64,000 nt of DNA from Lachnospiraceae bacterium (GTDB lineage: Bacteria; Bacillota; Clostridia; Lachnospirales; Lachnospiraceae), in the NCBI GenBank assembly GCA_015057625.1, contig SVDZ01000001.1, positions 430,921-494,920 on the forward strand. The letters run 5' to 3'. Below, one piece after another: positions 8,615-17,065 of this stretch. The first letter of the stretch is position 1. Every line of letters begins with the position of its first letter. The position numbers and the translations under genes were made by a program. Under the pieces are notes generated by a model. It ran no database searches. It saw nothing but the letters and a program-made list of their open reading frames with translations, and was not told the origin of the DNA.

Positions 8615-9623
8615 CCATACATGCCTCTTTTTCTTTTAGGAGTTTTCTTACAAATTCACCCATACACCCCCACATAAGTTCCTCTAAAAAATTTTCATCC
8701 CACGCAGGCAGTTCCTTTAACGGCAGTTTTATTTTATTTGTCTTTTCCAATATGTCCTCTCGGGCTGAATTAAATAAAAACTCCTCATACTCGTTCAATT
8801 TTGCCATAGACATCCTGTCGTTACATACAGGCGTATAAATATAATCACTAAACTCTAACAATGACATAACATCGCTAACCATATTGCTTAAATCTAAAAT
8901 AATATAATCATAATTTTCTTCCGCGATTGCATTTATTAATTCAACCCATTCTCGGCTATTAACATTTCTCAAATCATTATGATAAGTCATCGGAGGAATA
9001 TAATCCATTCCATGATATTTTCTTACTACGGCCTGTAGTTTAACCGATATCAACTGTGGTGATTGCTTATAATAATAAAGTAAATCTGACAAATCGCTTT
9101 TGTGTTCATCAGGTAAAATGTTACTTAATCCTGAAAACTCCTCCAAATTCACATATAAAACTTCATGTTCCTTTGACAATAACTGTCCCATAGTAATCGC
9201 CAACGAAGTCTTTCCGCTTCGCGCCACAGGTGAATACACACCTATAATCTGAGCTCTCTTCTTAAGTACTGCCGATGTTTTTTTTATTCCGCTATCAACC
9301 TCCGCTATTATTTCCAACATTTCACGAATAATATTATCCACTGACTGATATTTATATATTTGAGGATGTGATATTTCACATGATCTCTCCTCACCCTCAT
9401 CAAGCACTATAATATGTGATACACAAAAGGACTCCATCCGGCTATTAAAGGACTTGCCCGACACCAATAAAATGTCACTCTCATCATTTTCAAAATGTCG
9501 CTTTAATTCCTCACTTCCGGTAAATCTCTTAATCTTAAATGGAAGCCTGGGCTTTCCGCTAATATAATCGCTAAATCTTTCTGCAAACAAAGTCTCTTCA
9601 TCAAAATATGCAATTGTAATCAT
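8604..9623 (-). CDS. tadZ: TadZ/CpaE-like MinD-family localisation ATPase
   Basis: A 339-residue protein with an N-terminal receiver-like region (ITIAYFDEETLFAERF...) and a C-terminal P-loop domain beginning at IIGVYSPVARSGKTSLAITMG. The deviant Walker A lacks the usual leading Lys (VARSGKTS instead of KGGxGKT), a degeneration known in TadZ proteins, which act as polar hubs rather than as classical ParA ATPases. YDYIILDLSNMVSD is the Walker B strand. It is the first gene of the pilus operon, with AGGAGG eight bases before its ATG, and follows the promoter at 9663-9691. Confidence 0.8.
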   Translation of the reverse strand: MITIAYFDEETLFAERFSDYISGKPRLPFKIKRFTGSEELKRHFENDESDILLVSGKSFNSRMESFCVSHIIVLDEGEERSCEISHPQIYKYQSVDNIIREMLEIIAEVDSGIKKTSAVLKKRAQIIGVYSPVARSGKTSLAITMGQLLSKEHEVLYVNLEEFSGLSNILPDEHKSDLSDLLYYYKQSPQLISVKLQAVVRKYHGMDYIPPMTYHNDLRNVNSREWVELINAIAEENYDYIILDLSNMVSDVMSLLEFSDYIYTPVCNDRMSMAKLNEYEEFLFNSAREDILEKTNKIKLPLKELPAWDENFLEELMWGCMGEFVRKLLKEKEACMDGR

Positions 9624-9662
9624 CTAATTCCTCCTATACATTTTGTTTGTCTTTGTTCTCTT

Positions 9663-9691
9663 ATTATATATGCGACATTTCATTTTGTCTA
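9663..9691 (-). promoter_or_regulatory. Sigma-A-type promoter of the tad operon
   Basis: On the minus strand TAGACA (9686-9691) and a perfect TATAAT (9663-9668) are separated by 17 bases. They lie about 40 bases upstream of the tadZ start and no other convincing promoter was seen inside the tightly packed tad operon. Confidence 0.65.
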
Positions 9692-9810
9692 CCATTATTT
9701 TGTATTTTTTTATATTTCTTATGTGACATTTATATTTTCCCTTGAATTTACTTACTTTTTCACATCAAATTATTTTTGCCCTCACTTTCTTTTTCTCACT
9801 GAGAACCCTT

Positions 9811-9869
9811 CATAATATGTTGACTCACATCATATTATGAGCTATACTATGTAGTATTGAATACTACAT
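9811..9869 (+). promoter_or_regulatory. Promoter with two palindromic operators upstream of the PAQR gene
   Basis: TTGACT (9820-9825) and TATACT (9843-9848) are 17 bases apart, a strong housekeeping promoter. A 9-base inverted repeat CATAATATG/CATATTATG (9811-9819 and 9831-9839) flanks the -35 box, and a perfect palindrome with arms ATGTAGTATT around a central G (9849-9869) covers the expected transcription start. Two such sites suggest tight repression by one or two dimeric regulators. No regulator gene is adjacent, so its identity is unknown. Confidence 0.65.
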
Positions 9870-9921
9870 GTTGTTTTATGTCGCATCTTGCCGACACATA
9901 CAATATTTTTTAGGAGGGTTT

Positions 9922-10602
9922 ATGAAAAGAACTAAACTTAAAGATAGAAAGTTGCCTGATTACACTAAAGGCGAAGAAATATTTAATATGGTGTCTCACA
10001 TTGTAGGCGGTGGTTTTGGTGTTGTGGCATTGGTACTCTGTATTATTATGGCTGCAGTCAAGGGAAATGCATTGGGTGTTATCTGCAGTATTGTTTATGG
10101 AATTACACTTATTGATTTATATACTATGTCCAGCATTTATCATGGATTGAAGCCCGGAATGGCAAAGAAGGTTATGCAGGTTATCGATCACTGTACTATA
10201 TACTTCTTAATTGCAGGAAGTTACACTCCTGTACTTTTAGTTAAGCTGCTTCCTATGTATCCGGCTATTGCATGGTCACTCTTCGCTCTTGTTTGGGGAT
10301 GCGCCATTGTTGCCTGCACCCTCACAGCTATTGACTTAAAGAAGTATAATGTTTTTTCTATGATTTGTTATCTCGCCATGGGATGGTGTATTATCTTCTT
10401 TATCAGACAGACCTTCCAGGTAATGACCTTTAATGGAGGTATGCTTTTACTTCTAGGCGGAATTGCCTACACTATAGGTGCTGTACTTTATGGAGTCGGC
10501 GTTAAGAAGAGATATATGCACTCCGTATTTCATTTGTTTATTATTCTCGGAAGTGTACTACACTTCTTTGCGATTTTCCTTTATGCATTACCTATAAAAT
10601 AA
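9922..10602 (+). CDS. Hemolysin III family (PAQR-like) membrane protein
   Basis: A 226-residue integral membrane protein with seven hydrophobic helices. The family signatures are visible: EEIFNMVSHIVGGGFG near the N-terminus, SSIYHGL after the second helix, IDHCTIYFLIAGSYTP, and HSVFHLFIILGSVLHFFA near the C-terminus; the His, Ser and Asp residues form the metal-binding site of the PAQR/alkaline ceramidase-like fold. The hemolysin name is historical and does not prove a toxin. The start at 9922 is chosen because TAGGAGGG lies six bases upstream; the longer reading frame from 9868 would begin inside the operator palindrome. It is monocistronic, closed by the terminator at 10608. Confidence 0.9.
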   Translation: MKRTKLKDRKLPDYTKGEEIFNMVSHIVGGGFGVVALVLCIIMAAVKGNALGVICSIVYGITLIDLYTMSSIYHGLKPGMAKKVMQVIDHCTIYFLIAGSYTPVLLVKLLPMYPAIAWSLFALVWGCAIVACTLTAIDLKKYNVFSMICYLAMGWCIIFFIRQTFQVMTFNGGMLLLLGGIAYTIGAVLYGVGVKKRYMHSVFHLFIILGSVLHFFAIFLYALPIK

Positions 10603-10607
10603 AAGAA

Positions 10608-10655
10608 GGATGTTGCGTTTGTGATTTAATTATCACACAAACGCAACATCCCTTT
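10608..10655. terminator. Bidirectional rho-independent terminator
   Basis: A GC-containing inverted repeat, GGATGTTGCGTTTGTG and its complement (10608-10623 and 10636-10651), is followed by CTTTTTATT. It ends the PAQR gene and can also serve the convergent LRR gene that stops at 10682. Confidence 0.85.
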
Positions 10656-10681
10656 TTATTCTTTCCTATTCTTATTTAATT

Positions 10682-12016
10682 TTATTTATCGCTGATTATC
10701 ATTTTTGCACTCCACATTCCGTATGCTTTCTTTGTCTTTTTACCCTTCTTAACAATCTTATATGGACGAACTTTTACTGTTGCAGAATCATCGAATGTCT
10801 TAAGATATTCATCGCCAATGCAAGAGTATGACATTTCTACATCATAGTTCTTTGTCAACTTGCTTGGCATTGCCTTTTTAAAAATGTTCTTTGTTGTTGT
10901 GTATTTATAGCTTTTTTTACCTCTCTTAATTACAATCTCATAACCTGACGCACCTTTAATCTTTGCAAATTCAAGTCTTATTTTTTTCTTTGCAAATTTT
11001 GCAGTACTTAATATCGTCTGTGAATATTTGAATTTATTAGTATTTTCAATAGTTGCATTCTTTCTGACAGCACCTACACCCATCTTTACTTTTCCCGGAA
11101 TATCGAGAGTTTTTAGTTCATAGCAACCATCGAAGGCCTTAGTGCCAATTTTAGAAAGATTTTTATTTAATTTGACTTCATTAAGATATGAACTTCCTGC
11201 AAAAGCAAAATCACCGATAGTCTTTACGTTTTTACCTAATTTAACTCTTGATAACTCACTGTCGGCAAAAGCGAACGGATAAATTGTCTCAACATCATCA
11301 GAAATAGTCATCTTCGATCCACCTTGCTGAATTAAAAGATATAGCCCTTTTCCGTCTGCAGTAGTTAAACACCCGTTTTTAACAGTACACTTTTTATTTT
11401 CTTTAGACAATGTAATTGCATTAACAGATGCTCCGTAAAGAGCTTTTCCTAAATCATCAGCACTTCCATTTAAAGATACTTCACCTATATCATAATCACC
11501 ACTACCAGAATCACTCCAAGTCAAAGCTCCGCTTTCATATCCCACTACATCACCCATAAACACTATTTTTTCTGCACCGTTAAACGCATTTGATTCAACT
11601 TTTTTTACAGATGCCGGGATTTCAATAGTTCCTTCCACACGGTCGAAGTTATTACTTTTAATTGTTGTTACAGTATCTGCCATTTTTACAGAACTTATAT
11701 TACTACAGTATGAAAATAATGAATTACCAATGGTTGTAACTCCATTTTCAATTACTATTTTAATTGGATTTTCCCAATCGTTATTGATTTTAATAGGGTA
11801 GAGGTCCCATGTTCCACCTTTACCCGAAAGAGTTAATGTATGTGTTTCATTATCAAACTGATAATATACATCATCTCCACATCTTCCCTGATTTACAACT
11901 TCAGCTAATACGTTTGTAGCTGCCATAGGTATGAATGGTGTAGTCACCGGCGTTGCTACACTCGCCATCATACTCATTACCGTCATTCCTATAATAAATT
12001 TTTTCATGTTTCTCAT
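10682..12016 (-). CDS. Secreted BspA-type leucine-rich repeat protein with Fn3-like C-terminus
   Basis: A 444-residue protein with a signal peptide (MRNMKKFIIGMTVMSMMASV, cleavage near residue 38). Residues about 80-310 contain BspA/LRR_5-type repeats such as GVTTIGNSLFSYCSNISSVKM, VKTIGDFAFAGSSYLNEVKL and LSKIGTKAFDGCYELKTLDI. The C-terminal 115 residues are a Lys-rich beta-sandwich-like module (ASGYEIVIKRGKKSYKYTTTK) also found in the two following proteins. No sortase motif or membrane anchor was seen, so retention at the surface would depend on charge or the C-terminal module. BspA repeats often mediate adhesion; the ligand is unknown. GGGAGGA precedes the start. Confidence 0.8.
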   Translation of the reverse strand: MRNMKKFIIGMTVMSMMASVATPVTTPFIPMAATNVLAEVVNQGRCGDDVYYQFDNETHTLTLSGKGGTWDLYPIKINNDWENPIKIVIENGVTTIGNSLFSYCSNISSVKMADTVTTIKSNNFDRVEGTIEIPASVKKVESNAFNGAEKIVFMGDVVGYESGALTWSDSGSGDYDIGEVSLNGSADDLGKALYGASVNAITLSKENKKCTVKNGCLTTADGKGLYLLIQQGGSKMTISDDVETIYPFAFADSELSRVKLGKNVKTIGDFAFAGSSYLNEVKLNKNLSKIGTKAFDGCYELKTLDIPGKVKMGVGAVRKNATIENTNKFKYSQTILSTAKFAKKKIRLEFAKIKGASGYEIVIKRGKKSYKYTTTKNIFKKAMPSKLTKNYDVEMSYSCIGDEYLKTFDDSATVKVRPYKIVKKGKKTKKAYGMWSAKMIISDK

Positions 12017-12097
12017 AACATAATCCTCCCTTATCTATATTTTGCTTTTTCGTTTTTGTGTTATATCTATTAAACGAAGGATAATAATTTTTTATTG

Positions 12098-12127
12098 CAA
12101 AAAAAAAGAGCGTTACACTAACGCTCC
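12098..12127 (-). terminator. Rho-independent terminator
   Basis: On the minus strand GAGCGTTA-GTG-TAACGCTC (12108-12126) is followed by a run of nine or more T residues (12098-12107). It ends the repeat-protein gene that stops at 12143. Confidence 0.9.
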
Positions 12128-12142
12128 TTTTTCAGCAACTAA

Positions 12143-12970
12143 TTATTTAGCTTTTTTGTATTTTGACCAGCCGCCGTAGATTACGTTTCCTTTTGCATCT
12201 TTTCCGACTGCTCTTACTTTGAAATAATAATTTTTCTTTGCTTTGAGTTTACTAATAGTCTTTTTAGTACTCTTAGCTTTGATAATCTTAACAGATTTGA
12301 ACTTCTTTGAAGTAGACATCATAATCTCATAACTTTTAGCACCTTGAACTTTCTTGAAAGTAAGTTTAACTTTCTTTTTGTTTTTAGCTCTCTTTGCAGA
12401 TTTGATTTTTGCTTTTGCCAAAGTAGTTTTCTCAGTTGCCTTTGTTGTTGTTACTACTTTAGTTGTCTCAGCAACCTTTGTAGTCTCAACTGCTACTGTA
12501 GTTTCAACACTTGTTGTAACTTCTGTCGATGTCTCTACATCTCCCGATGTAATCTCTGTCGATGTCTCTACATCTCCTGATGTAATCTCTGTCGATGTCT
12601 CTACATCTCCCGATGTAATCTCTGTCGATGTCTCTACATCTCCTGATGTAATCTCTGTTGATGTCTCTACATCTCCTGATGTAATCTCTGTTGATGTCTC
12701 TACATCTCCTGATGTAATCTCTGTCGATGTCTCTTCGTTGTTTCCTGTCTCACCGGCATCTTCTGTAGTAGACTCTGGGATAACAGTAAATGTTTCTGAA
12801 TCAGTATCATCTTGAAAAAGAGTTCCGTAAGGATTTGTAACAATATCTCCATCTTCATTGATACTATCAGCATTTACCCTATTACAGATTCCACTTCCTA
12901 CATATCCTGCAGACAATGTCAAAACTGTGGCAAGTGATAATGCCAATACTTTATTAGTACAAGTTTTCAT
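12143..12970 (-). CDS. Secreted protein with Thr/Glu repeat linker and Fn3-like domain
   Basis: A 275-residue secreted protein with a signal peptide (about residues 1-35). Residues 80-145 are six tandem copies of the 11-residue unit ETSTEITSGDV, followed by a Thr/Val/Glu-rich stalk to about residue 185. The C-terminal 85 residues (AKIKSAKRAKNKKKVKLTFK...GAKSYEIMMSTSKKFKSV) form a basic Fn3-like module similar to those of the proteins on either side. The acidic, Thr-rich stalk is a likely site of O-glycosylation or a spacer through the wall; the binding target is not known. Monocistronic, with a GGAGG ribosome site and the terminator at 12098. Confidence 0.75.
   Translation of the reverse strand: MKTCTNKVLALSLATVLTLSAGYVGSGICNRVNADSINEDGDIVTNPYGTLFQDDTDSETFTVIPESTTEDAGETGNNEETSTEITSGDVETSTEITSGDVETSTEITSGDVETSTEITSGDVETSTEITSGDVETSTEITSGDVETSTEVTTSVETTVAVETTKVAETTKVVTTTKATEKTTLAKAKIKSAKRAKNKKKVKLTFKKVQGAKSYEIMMSTSKKFKSVKIIKAKSTKKTISKLKAKKNYYFKVRAVGKDAKGNVIYGGWSKYKKAK
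12536..12733 (-). repeat. Six 33-bp in-frame tandem repeats
   Basis: Six head-to-tail 33-base units encode the 11-residue repeat of the surrounding gene. The copies differ only at a few silent positions (CCC/CCT and GTC/GTT), so copy number is likely to vary by slippage. Confidence 0.95.
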
Positions 12971-13069
12971 GACGACCTCCTATTTTTTTGATGTATCTGA
13001 TTATAACACACTTTTTTCTATTCATAAATAACCAAAGTATTTTTTTTTATTGAAAAGTGGGACAACTAT

Positions 13070-13963
13070 TTATCTAACCTTAACAGGTTTAGACCATTTT
13101 CCAAGTACTGCAACATCCTCTCCCAAATAGAATGCTCTTACTCTGACGTATCTAACAGATTTATTTTTATATTTAACAACGGTTTTTAATCCTTTATTCA
13201 GCGCATATCCGCATTTTGCAAATGTCTTTGTTTCCGACCACTGAATCATATAGCCTGACGCATTTTTCACTTTCTTGTATTTGATGATAATTTTCTTCTT
13301 ATTTATCTTAACACCCGTTATCTTCGTTGCCTTCAAGTTAATCTTCTTCTGTATTTTGGCTTTTGCTTTCTCAGGAATATCTTTATTGTTTACATTTTCC
13401 TTAAAATTAGTTGAAATTTCTATTTTTTTAGTTGTGGCATTTTCAGTATTGCTATTAAATGTGGTGCTATTATTCTCTGTCTCTCGTTCTTCCGGGGTAT
13501 ATCCCTGTGCAACCTTTCCGTCATATTCCGGAAGTGATGCCCCCTTCTTTACCACTGAAAAAACAAAGGCGGTCCCTGACTCATTATCATCTCTCACTTC
13601 GAGGCAATATACTTTTCCGGGCTCCAATTCAATATTCAGCAGAAAATTACCGTATTTTCCATATCTTCCGTCACTATCATCGGCAGTCTCTATTAAATTC
13701 TCACCCTCAAAAAGTTTCAAAAATGTATCGCATTGATTTGCATTATATGCACAAATCATATATTCACACTTCTCTTCCACTTCCAGATAGTACTTGCCAA
13801 AGCCTTCCTCCACATGGACTGCTTCCCCTGCGTAAATCTGATTAGCAACTGTATCTTTTGCATATACCTCGCTCTGGTCAATGGTATTTTCAGCACCAAA
13901 AAAAACCGAGAGTGCCATCACCCCGGTTACTGCCATACATAAAAAATCTCTTTTAATCTTCAT
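13070..13963 (-). CDS. Secreted protein with PPC-like and Fn3-like domains
   Basis: About 297 residues from the ATG at 13963, chosen because AGAGGA lies eight bases upstream; an ATG at 13996 adds 11 residues without a ribosome site. A signal peptide ends near residue 35. Residues about 40-150 (YYLEVEEKCEYMICAYNA...LKLFEGENLIETADDSDGRY) resemble the bacterial pre-peptidase C-terminal (PPC) beta-sandwich, with the typical F-L-x-L-F-x-G and D-D segments. An Asn/Thr-rich linker leads to a basic Fn3-like C-terminal module (ASGYMIQWSETKTFAKCGY). It is the third of three neighbouring secreted proteins with this C-terminus. Function unknown. Confidence 0.7.
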   Translation of the reverse strand: MKIKRDFLCMAVTGVMALSVFFGAENTIDQSEVYAKDTVANQIYAGEAVHVEEGFGKYYLEVEEKCEYMICAYNANQCDTFLKLFEGENLIETADDSDGRYGKYGNFLLNIELEPGKVYCLEVRDDNESGTAFVFSVVKKGASLPEYDGKVAQGYTPEERETENNSTTFNSNTENATTKKIEISTNFKENVNNKDIPEKAKAKIQKKINLKATKITGVKINKKKIIIKYKKVKNASGYMIQWSETKTFAKCGYALNKGLKTVVKYKNKSVRYVRVRAFYLGEDVAVLGKWSKPVKVR

Positions 13964-14054
13964 AATAAAATCCTCTCTTAACATTATATTTTGCATTTAA
14001 GTTATAATTGTTTTTCAAAGGATTTTTTATTTCTTATTTAACATTTGCTATTAT

Positions 14055-14105
14055 AAAAAAGACATAACAACTTGTCAACCTGACAATGTCGTTATGTCTT
14101 TTTTT
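14055..14105 (-). terminator. Rho-independent terminator of pgi
   Basis: An AAAAAAGACATAAC / GTTATGTCTTTTTTT inverted repeat (14055-14068 and 14091-14105) with an inner GTCA/TGAC pairing lies eight bases beyond the pgi stop codon and ends in a T run on the minus strand. Confidence 0.85.
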
Positions 14106-14112
14106 CTATATA

Positions 14113-15459
14113 TTAAAGTCTCTTTAAGAGTTCTTCTCTCTCAGCTTCGAATCCAGGCTTTCCAAGAAGAGCAAACATATTTCTCTTGTAGCTTTCAACA
14201 CCTGGCTGGTTGAATGGATTAACTCCTAAGATATATCCGCTTACACCACATGCGAACTCGAACATATACATTAACTGTCCAAGAGTAAACTCAGACTGAT
14301 CCGGAATATTTACCATAAGGTTTGGTACACTACCGTCTGTATGAGCAAGAACAGTACCATTCATAGCACTCTTGTTTACGAAGTCCATGTTCTTTCCTGC
14401 AAGATAGTTAAGACCGTCAAGGTCATTTTCCTCAGCCTCAATGATTAATTCATGCTTTGGAGTCTCAACGTTGAGAACTGTCTCAAACATAAGTCTCTGT
14501 CCATCCTGAATGTACTGACCCATTGAGTGAAGATCTGTAGTGAAGTCACAAGCAGTTGGGAAGATACCCTTTCCGTCTTTTCCTTCACTTTCACCGTAGA
14601 GCTGTTTCCACCACTCACTGAAGTAGTGAAGGCTTGGCTCATAGTTTGCAACTAACTCAATGCATTTACCCTTTCTGAGTAAAATATTTCTGATAGCTGC
14701 ATATTTCATTGCATCATTATCTTCAAATTTGTTGTTGAGTGCTAACTCTCTTCCGCTAGCAAAACCTTCCATAAGTTTGTCGATATCTGCGCCTGAAACA
14801 GCAATTGGAAGAAGACCTACTGCTGAGAGAACTGAGAAACGTCCTCCTACATCATCAGGTACTACGAATGTCTCATAACCCTTATCGTCAGCAAGGTTCT
14901 TTAATGCTCCCTTAGCTTTATCTGTAGTGGCATAAATTCTTTCCTTAGCGCCTTCTTCACCGTATTTATTTTCAAGGAACTTCTTGAATACTCTGAATGC
15001 AATACCTGGCTCTGTAGTTGTTCCAGATTTTGAAATAACGTTTACAGATACATCTTTGTCCTTGAGAACATCCATCAAATCAACAAGGTATGCGCTGCTG
15101 ATGTTGCTTCCTACATAGTAGATTTCTGGAGTCTTTCTGATTTCTTTAGATACATTGTTGTAGAAACCATGTCTTAAGAACTCGATTGCAGCTCTTGCTC
15201 CAAGGTAAGAACCACCAATTCCGATTACGATTAAAACATCTGAATTAGACTGGATCTTCTTTGCAGCCTCTTTGATTCTTGCAAACTCTTCTTTGTCATA
15301 GTTTACAGGGAGATCAATCCATCCAAGATAATCACTTCCTGCACCTGTCTTTGATAACAATAATTCCTTTGCATTTTCTGCGATTGCTTTCATACTCTCC
15401 ATCTCATGCTCTGAGATAAATGTCTGTGCTTTTGAATAATCAAACGTTACTTTTCCCAT
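14113..15459 (-). CDS. pgi: Glucose-6-phosphate isomerase
   Basis: A 448-residue enzyme of the short (Firmicute/archaeal-like) PGI class that interconverts glucose 6-phosphate and fructose 6-phosphate in the cytoplasm. The sugar-isomerase motifs are intact: [15 protein letters not shown] (phosphate binding, about residue 80), [17 protein letters not shown], the [16 protein letters not shown] signature near residue 205, the catalytic Glu region [13 protein letters not shown], and [18 protein letters not shown] with the catalytic Lys near the C-terminus. Length matches the family. It is transcribed alone, with its own terminator downstream and about 120 non-coding bases upstream that show no other gene. 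Confidence 0.97.
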   Translation of the reverse strand: MGKVTFDYSKAQTFISEHEMESMKAIAENAKELLLSKTGAGSDYLGWIDLPVNYDKEEFARIKEAAKKIQSNSDVLIVIGIGGSYLGARAAIEFLRHGFYNNVSKEIRKTPEIYYVGSNISSAYLVDLMDVLKDKDVSVNVISKSGTTTEPGIAFRVFKKFLENKYGEEGAKERIYATTDKAKGALKNLADDKGYETFVVPDDVGGRFSVLSAVGLLPIAVSGADIDKLMEGFASGRELALNNKFEDNDAMKYAAIRNILLRKGKCIELVANYEPSLHYFSEWWKQLYGESEGKDGKGIFPTACDFTTDLHSMGQYIQDGQRLMFETVLNVETPKHELIIEAEENDLDGLNYLAGKNMDFVNKSAMNGTVLAHTDGSVPNLMVNIPDQSEFTLGQLMYMFEFACGVSGYILGVNPFNQPGVESYKRNMFALLGKPGFEAEREELLKRL

Positions 15460-15583
15460 TCTTATTCGTTCCTCCGCATTTGTTTATTTATATTGTTTTT
15501 CTTTAAAGCATACGATTTTTGAGCTTTAAACTTTATTATATACACTCGAAACGATTTTAGCAAGTGCGTGAACATATTTTGTA

Positions 15584-16252
15584 CTATAGATAACTATCCA
15601 ATATATCCGATATTATGTTCTCTTTCATTATTTTTTTCTTTCTGCTTCGCTCCCTCTCTTCCTCCATCCTTTTCTCCATATCTCTTACTGTGCATTCTGT
15701 TCTTAAAATTCTTTGGGACTTTGTATTAAGTGTATTGTCAAGATAATCTGTAATTCTGCAAATTAAATCTTCCTCAGTCTCCTCCACTTTCATAACTCTC
15801 TCATACATTACCAACACAAGAGTGAAAAATCCTCCTACTAATATAAGTAATACTGCCTTTTCTCTGTCACGATTTACCACATACAGCCAGGTTGCCACTC
15901 CTCCCGCAAACAACAAAAGAATAAGTTCACATACATTTACTAATATTCTCCAAACTCCCAGTTTTATTTTTCCCACTTTATAATTTCTTATGTACCGCTC
16001 TACCATTCTGTAAGTATTTACCATTGTTCCGTTTATGAGAACAAACTGCTCATATTTCATTTTTATCTGTTTTATTACTTTGACTTCACTTTTGTTTATC
16101 CGTATAGCTTCCCTCTTTAATCCCCTGTAAATCGACTTGGTTATATTTGACCCGACGATTCCCAACAAAAAAATACTTCCCATAGCCCATAGGAAGTATT
16201 TTTCATTAATATAAATATTTTTTTGTCTTATTATTTGTAATATGTAGTCCAT
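15584..16252 (-). CDS. Unrecognised membrane protein with charged C-terminal tail
   Basis: I do not recognise this 222-residue protein. It has a hydrophobic helix at about residues 22-40, a charged cytoplasmic segment, and two helices at about 105-125 and 133-150. The last 70 residues are strongly charged (EETEEDLICRITDYLDNTL, then RDMEKRMEEERERSRKKK) and probably helical or coiled coil. A clean GGAGG ribosome site precedes the ATG. It lies alone between pgi and mtnN, with no partner gene that would suggest a role. Confidence 0.65.
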   Translation of the reverse strand: MDYILQIIRQKNIYINEKYFLWAMGSIFLLGIVGSNITKSIYRGLKREAIRINKSEVKVIKQIKMKYEQFVLINGTMVNTYRMVERYIRNYKVGKIKLGVWRILVNVCELILLLFAGGVATWLYVVNRDREKAVLLILVGGFFTLVLVMYERVMKVEETEEDLICRITDYLDNTLNTKSQRILRTECTVRDMEKRMEEERERSRKKKIMKENIISDILDSYL

Positions 16253-16320
16253 TATCCACCTCCTGTTTTTGATATCTTATCACACAACAGAAGTGGTTTC
16301 ACTAGAATTCGCTCGACATA

Positions 16321-17025
16321 TTATGCGCTGATTGGCTCATAATTTTTTACTATATCTACGAGAATTTTTACTGAATTTTCGATAGCCATATTTTCAAATG
16401 TTGGATAATCAACATCTGCACTGCTATCAACCCTTTCGGAAATAGCTCTGATTACAACGAAAGGTACTTTGTTTACGCATGCACAATGTGCAATAGCTGC
16501 CCCTTCCATCTCAGCGCAGTATCCGTTAAACTCTTCGCTGAGTTTATCCTTAATTTTCTGCTCACTGACAAATAAGTCACCTGAAACAACTCTTCCCTCG
16601 AATACATTTACATCCACTGTTTCCTTAACACATTTTTTTGTAAGTTCAATCAAATCATCATCTGCTACGAAAATAGATGTTTCCATTCCAGGGATAATAC
16701 CTCTCTCATATCCAAGTGGCATCACGTTCATATCATGCTCAATTGCATCTGTGGAAATAATAATATCTCCAATTTCAATTTCAGGTCTGAGCGCACCGGC
16801 TACACCAGTATTGATAATTGCTGTAACTTCAAAATTGTCGATCAGTGCCTGTGTACAGATAGTGGCATTTACCTTTCCAATACCTGACTGCACTACAACA
16901 ACTTCTTTCCCTTCCAATTTGCCATGGTAAAATTCCATACCTGAGCGATCCACGATTTCAACATCGCTCATCATTTCTTTTAATTTGGCAACTTCATTAT
17001 CCATAGCTCCAATAATTCCTAACAT
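16321..17025 (-). CDS. mtnN: 5'-methylthioadenosine/S-adenosylhomocysteine nucleosidase
   Basis: A 234-residue enzyme that cleaves adenine from methylthioadenosine and S-adenosylhomocysteine, feeding methionine salvage and removing SAM by-products. Visible signatures are IGAMDNEVAKLKEMM at the N-terminus, VVVVQSGIGKVNATICTQAL, INTGVAGAL, the FVSEQKIK loop, EMEGAAIAHCACVNKVPFVVIRAISE (Met and Glu contacting ribose), and the catalytic Asp near ERVDSSADVDY. Length is standard. It stands upstream of no obvious pathway partner; the TagGH genes upstream on the same strand are 40 bases away and may be co-transcribed. Confidence 0.95.
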   Translation of the reverse strand: MLGIIGAMDNEVAKLKEMMSDVEIVDRSGMEFYHGKLEGKEVVVVQSGIGKVNATICTQALIDNFEVTAIINTGVAGALRPEIEIGDIIISTDAIEHDMNVMPLGYERGIIPGMETSIFVADDDLIELTKKCVKETVDVNVFEGRVVSGDLFVSEQKIKDKLSEEFNGYCAEMEGAAIAHCACVNKVPFVVIRAISERVDSSADVDYPTFENMAIENSVKILVDIVKNYEPISA

Positions 17026-17065
17026 AGTAATTCCCCACCTTCTCTAACACTTTATACGTATATTA

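Noticed and set aside
9922..10602. Hemolysin or virulence role
   Set aside because: The family name is historical; the sequence shows only a PAQR-like seven-helix membrane protein.
12536..12733. CRISPR-like regular repeats
   Set aside because: The units are contiguous without spacers, lie in frame within a secreted protein, and no cas gene is present.
12354..12815. Plus-strand open frame opposite the 33-bp repeats
   Set aside because: A reading-frame shadow of the repeat, giving a Ser/Val/Asp repeat without start signals.
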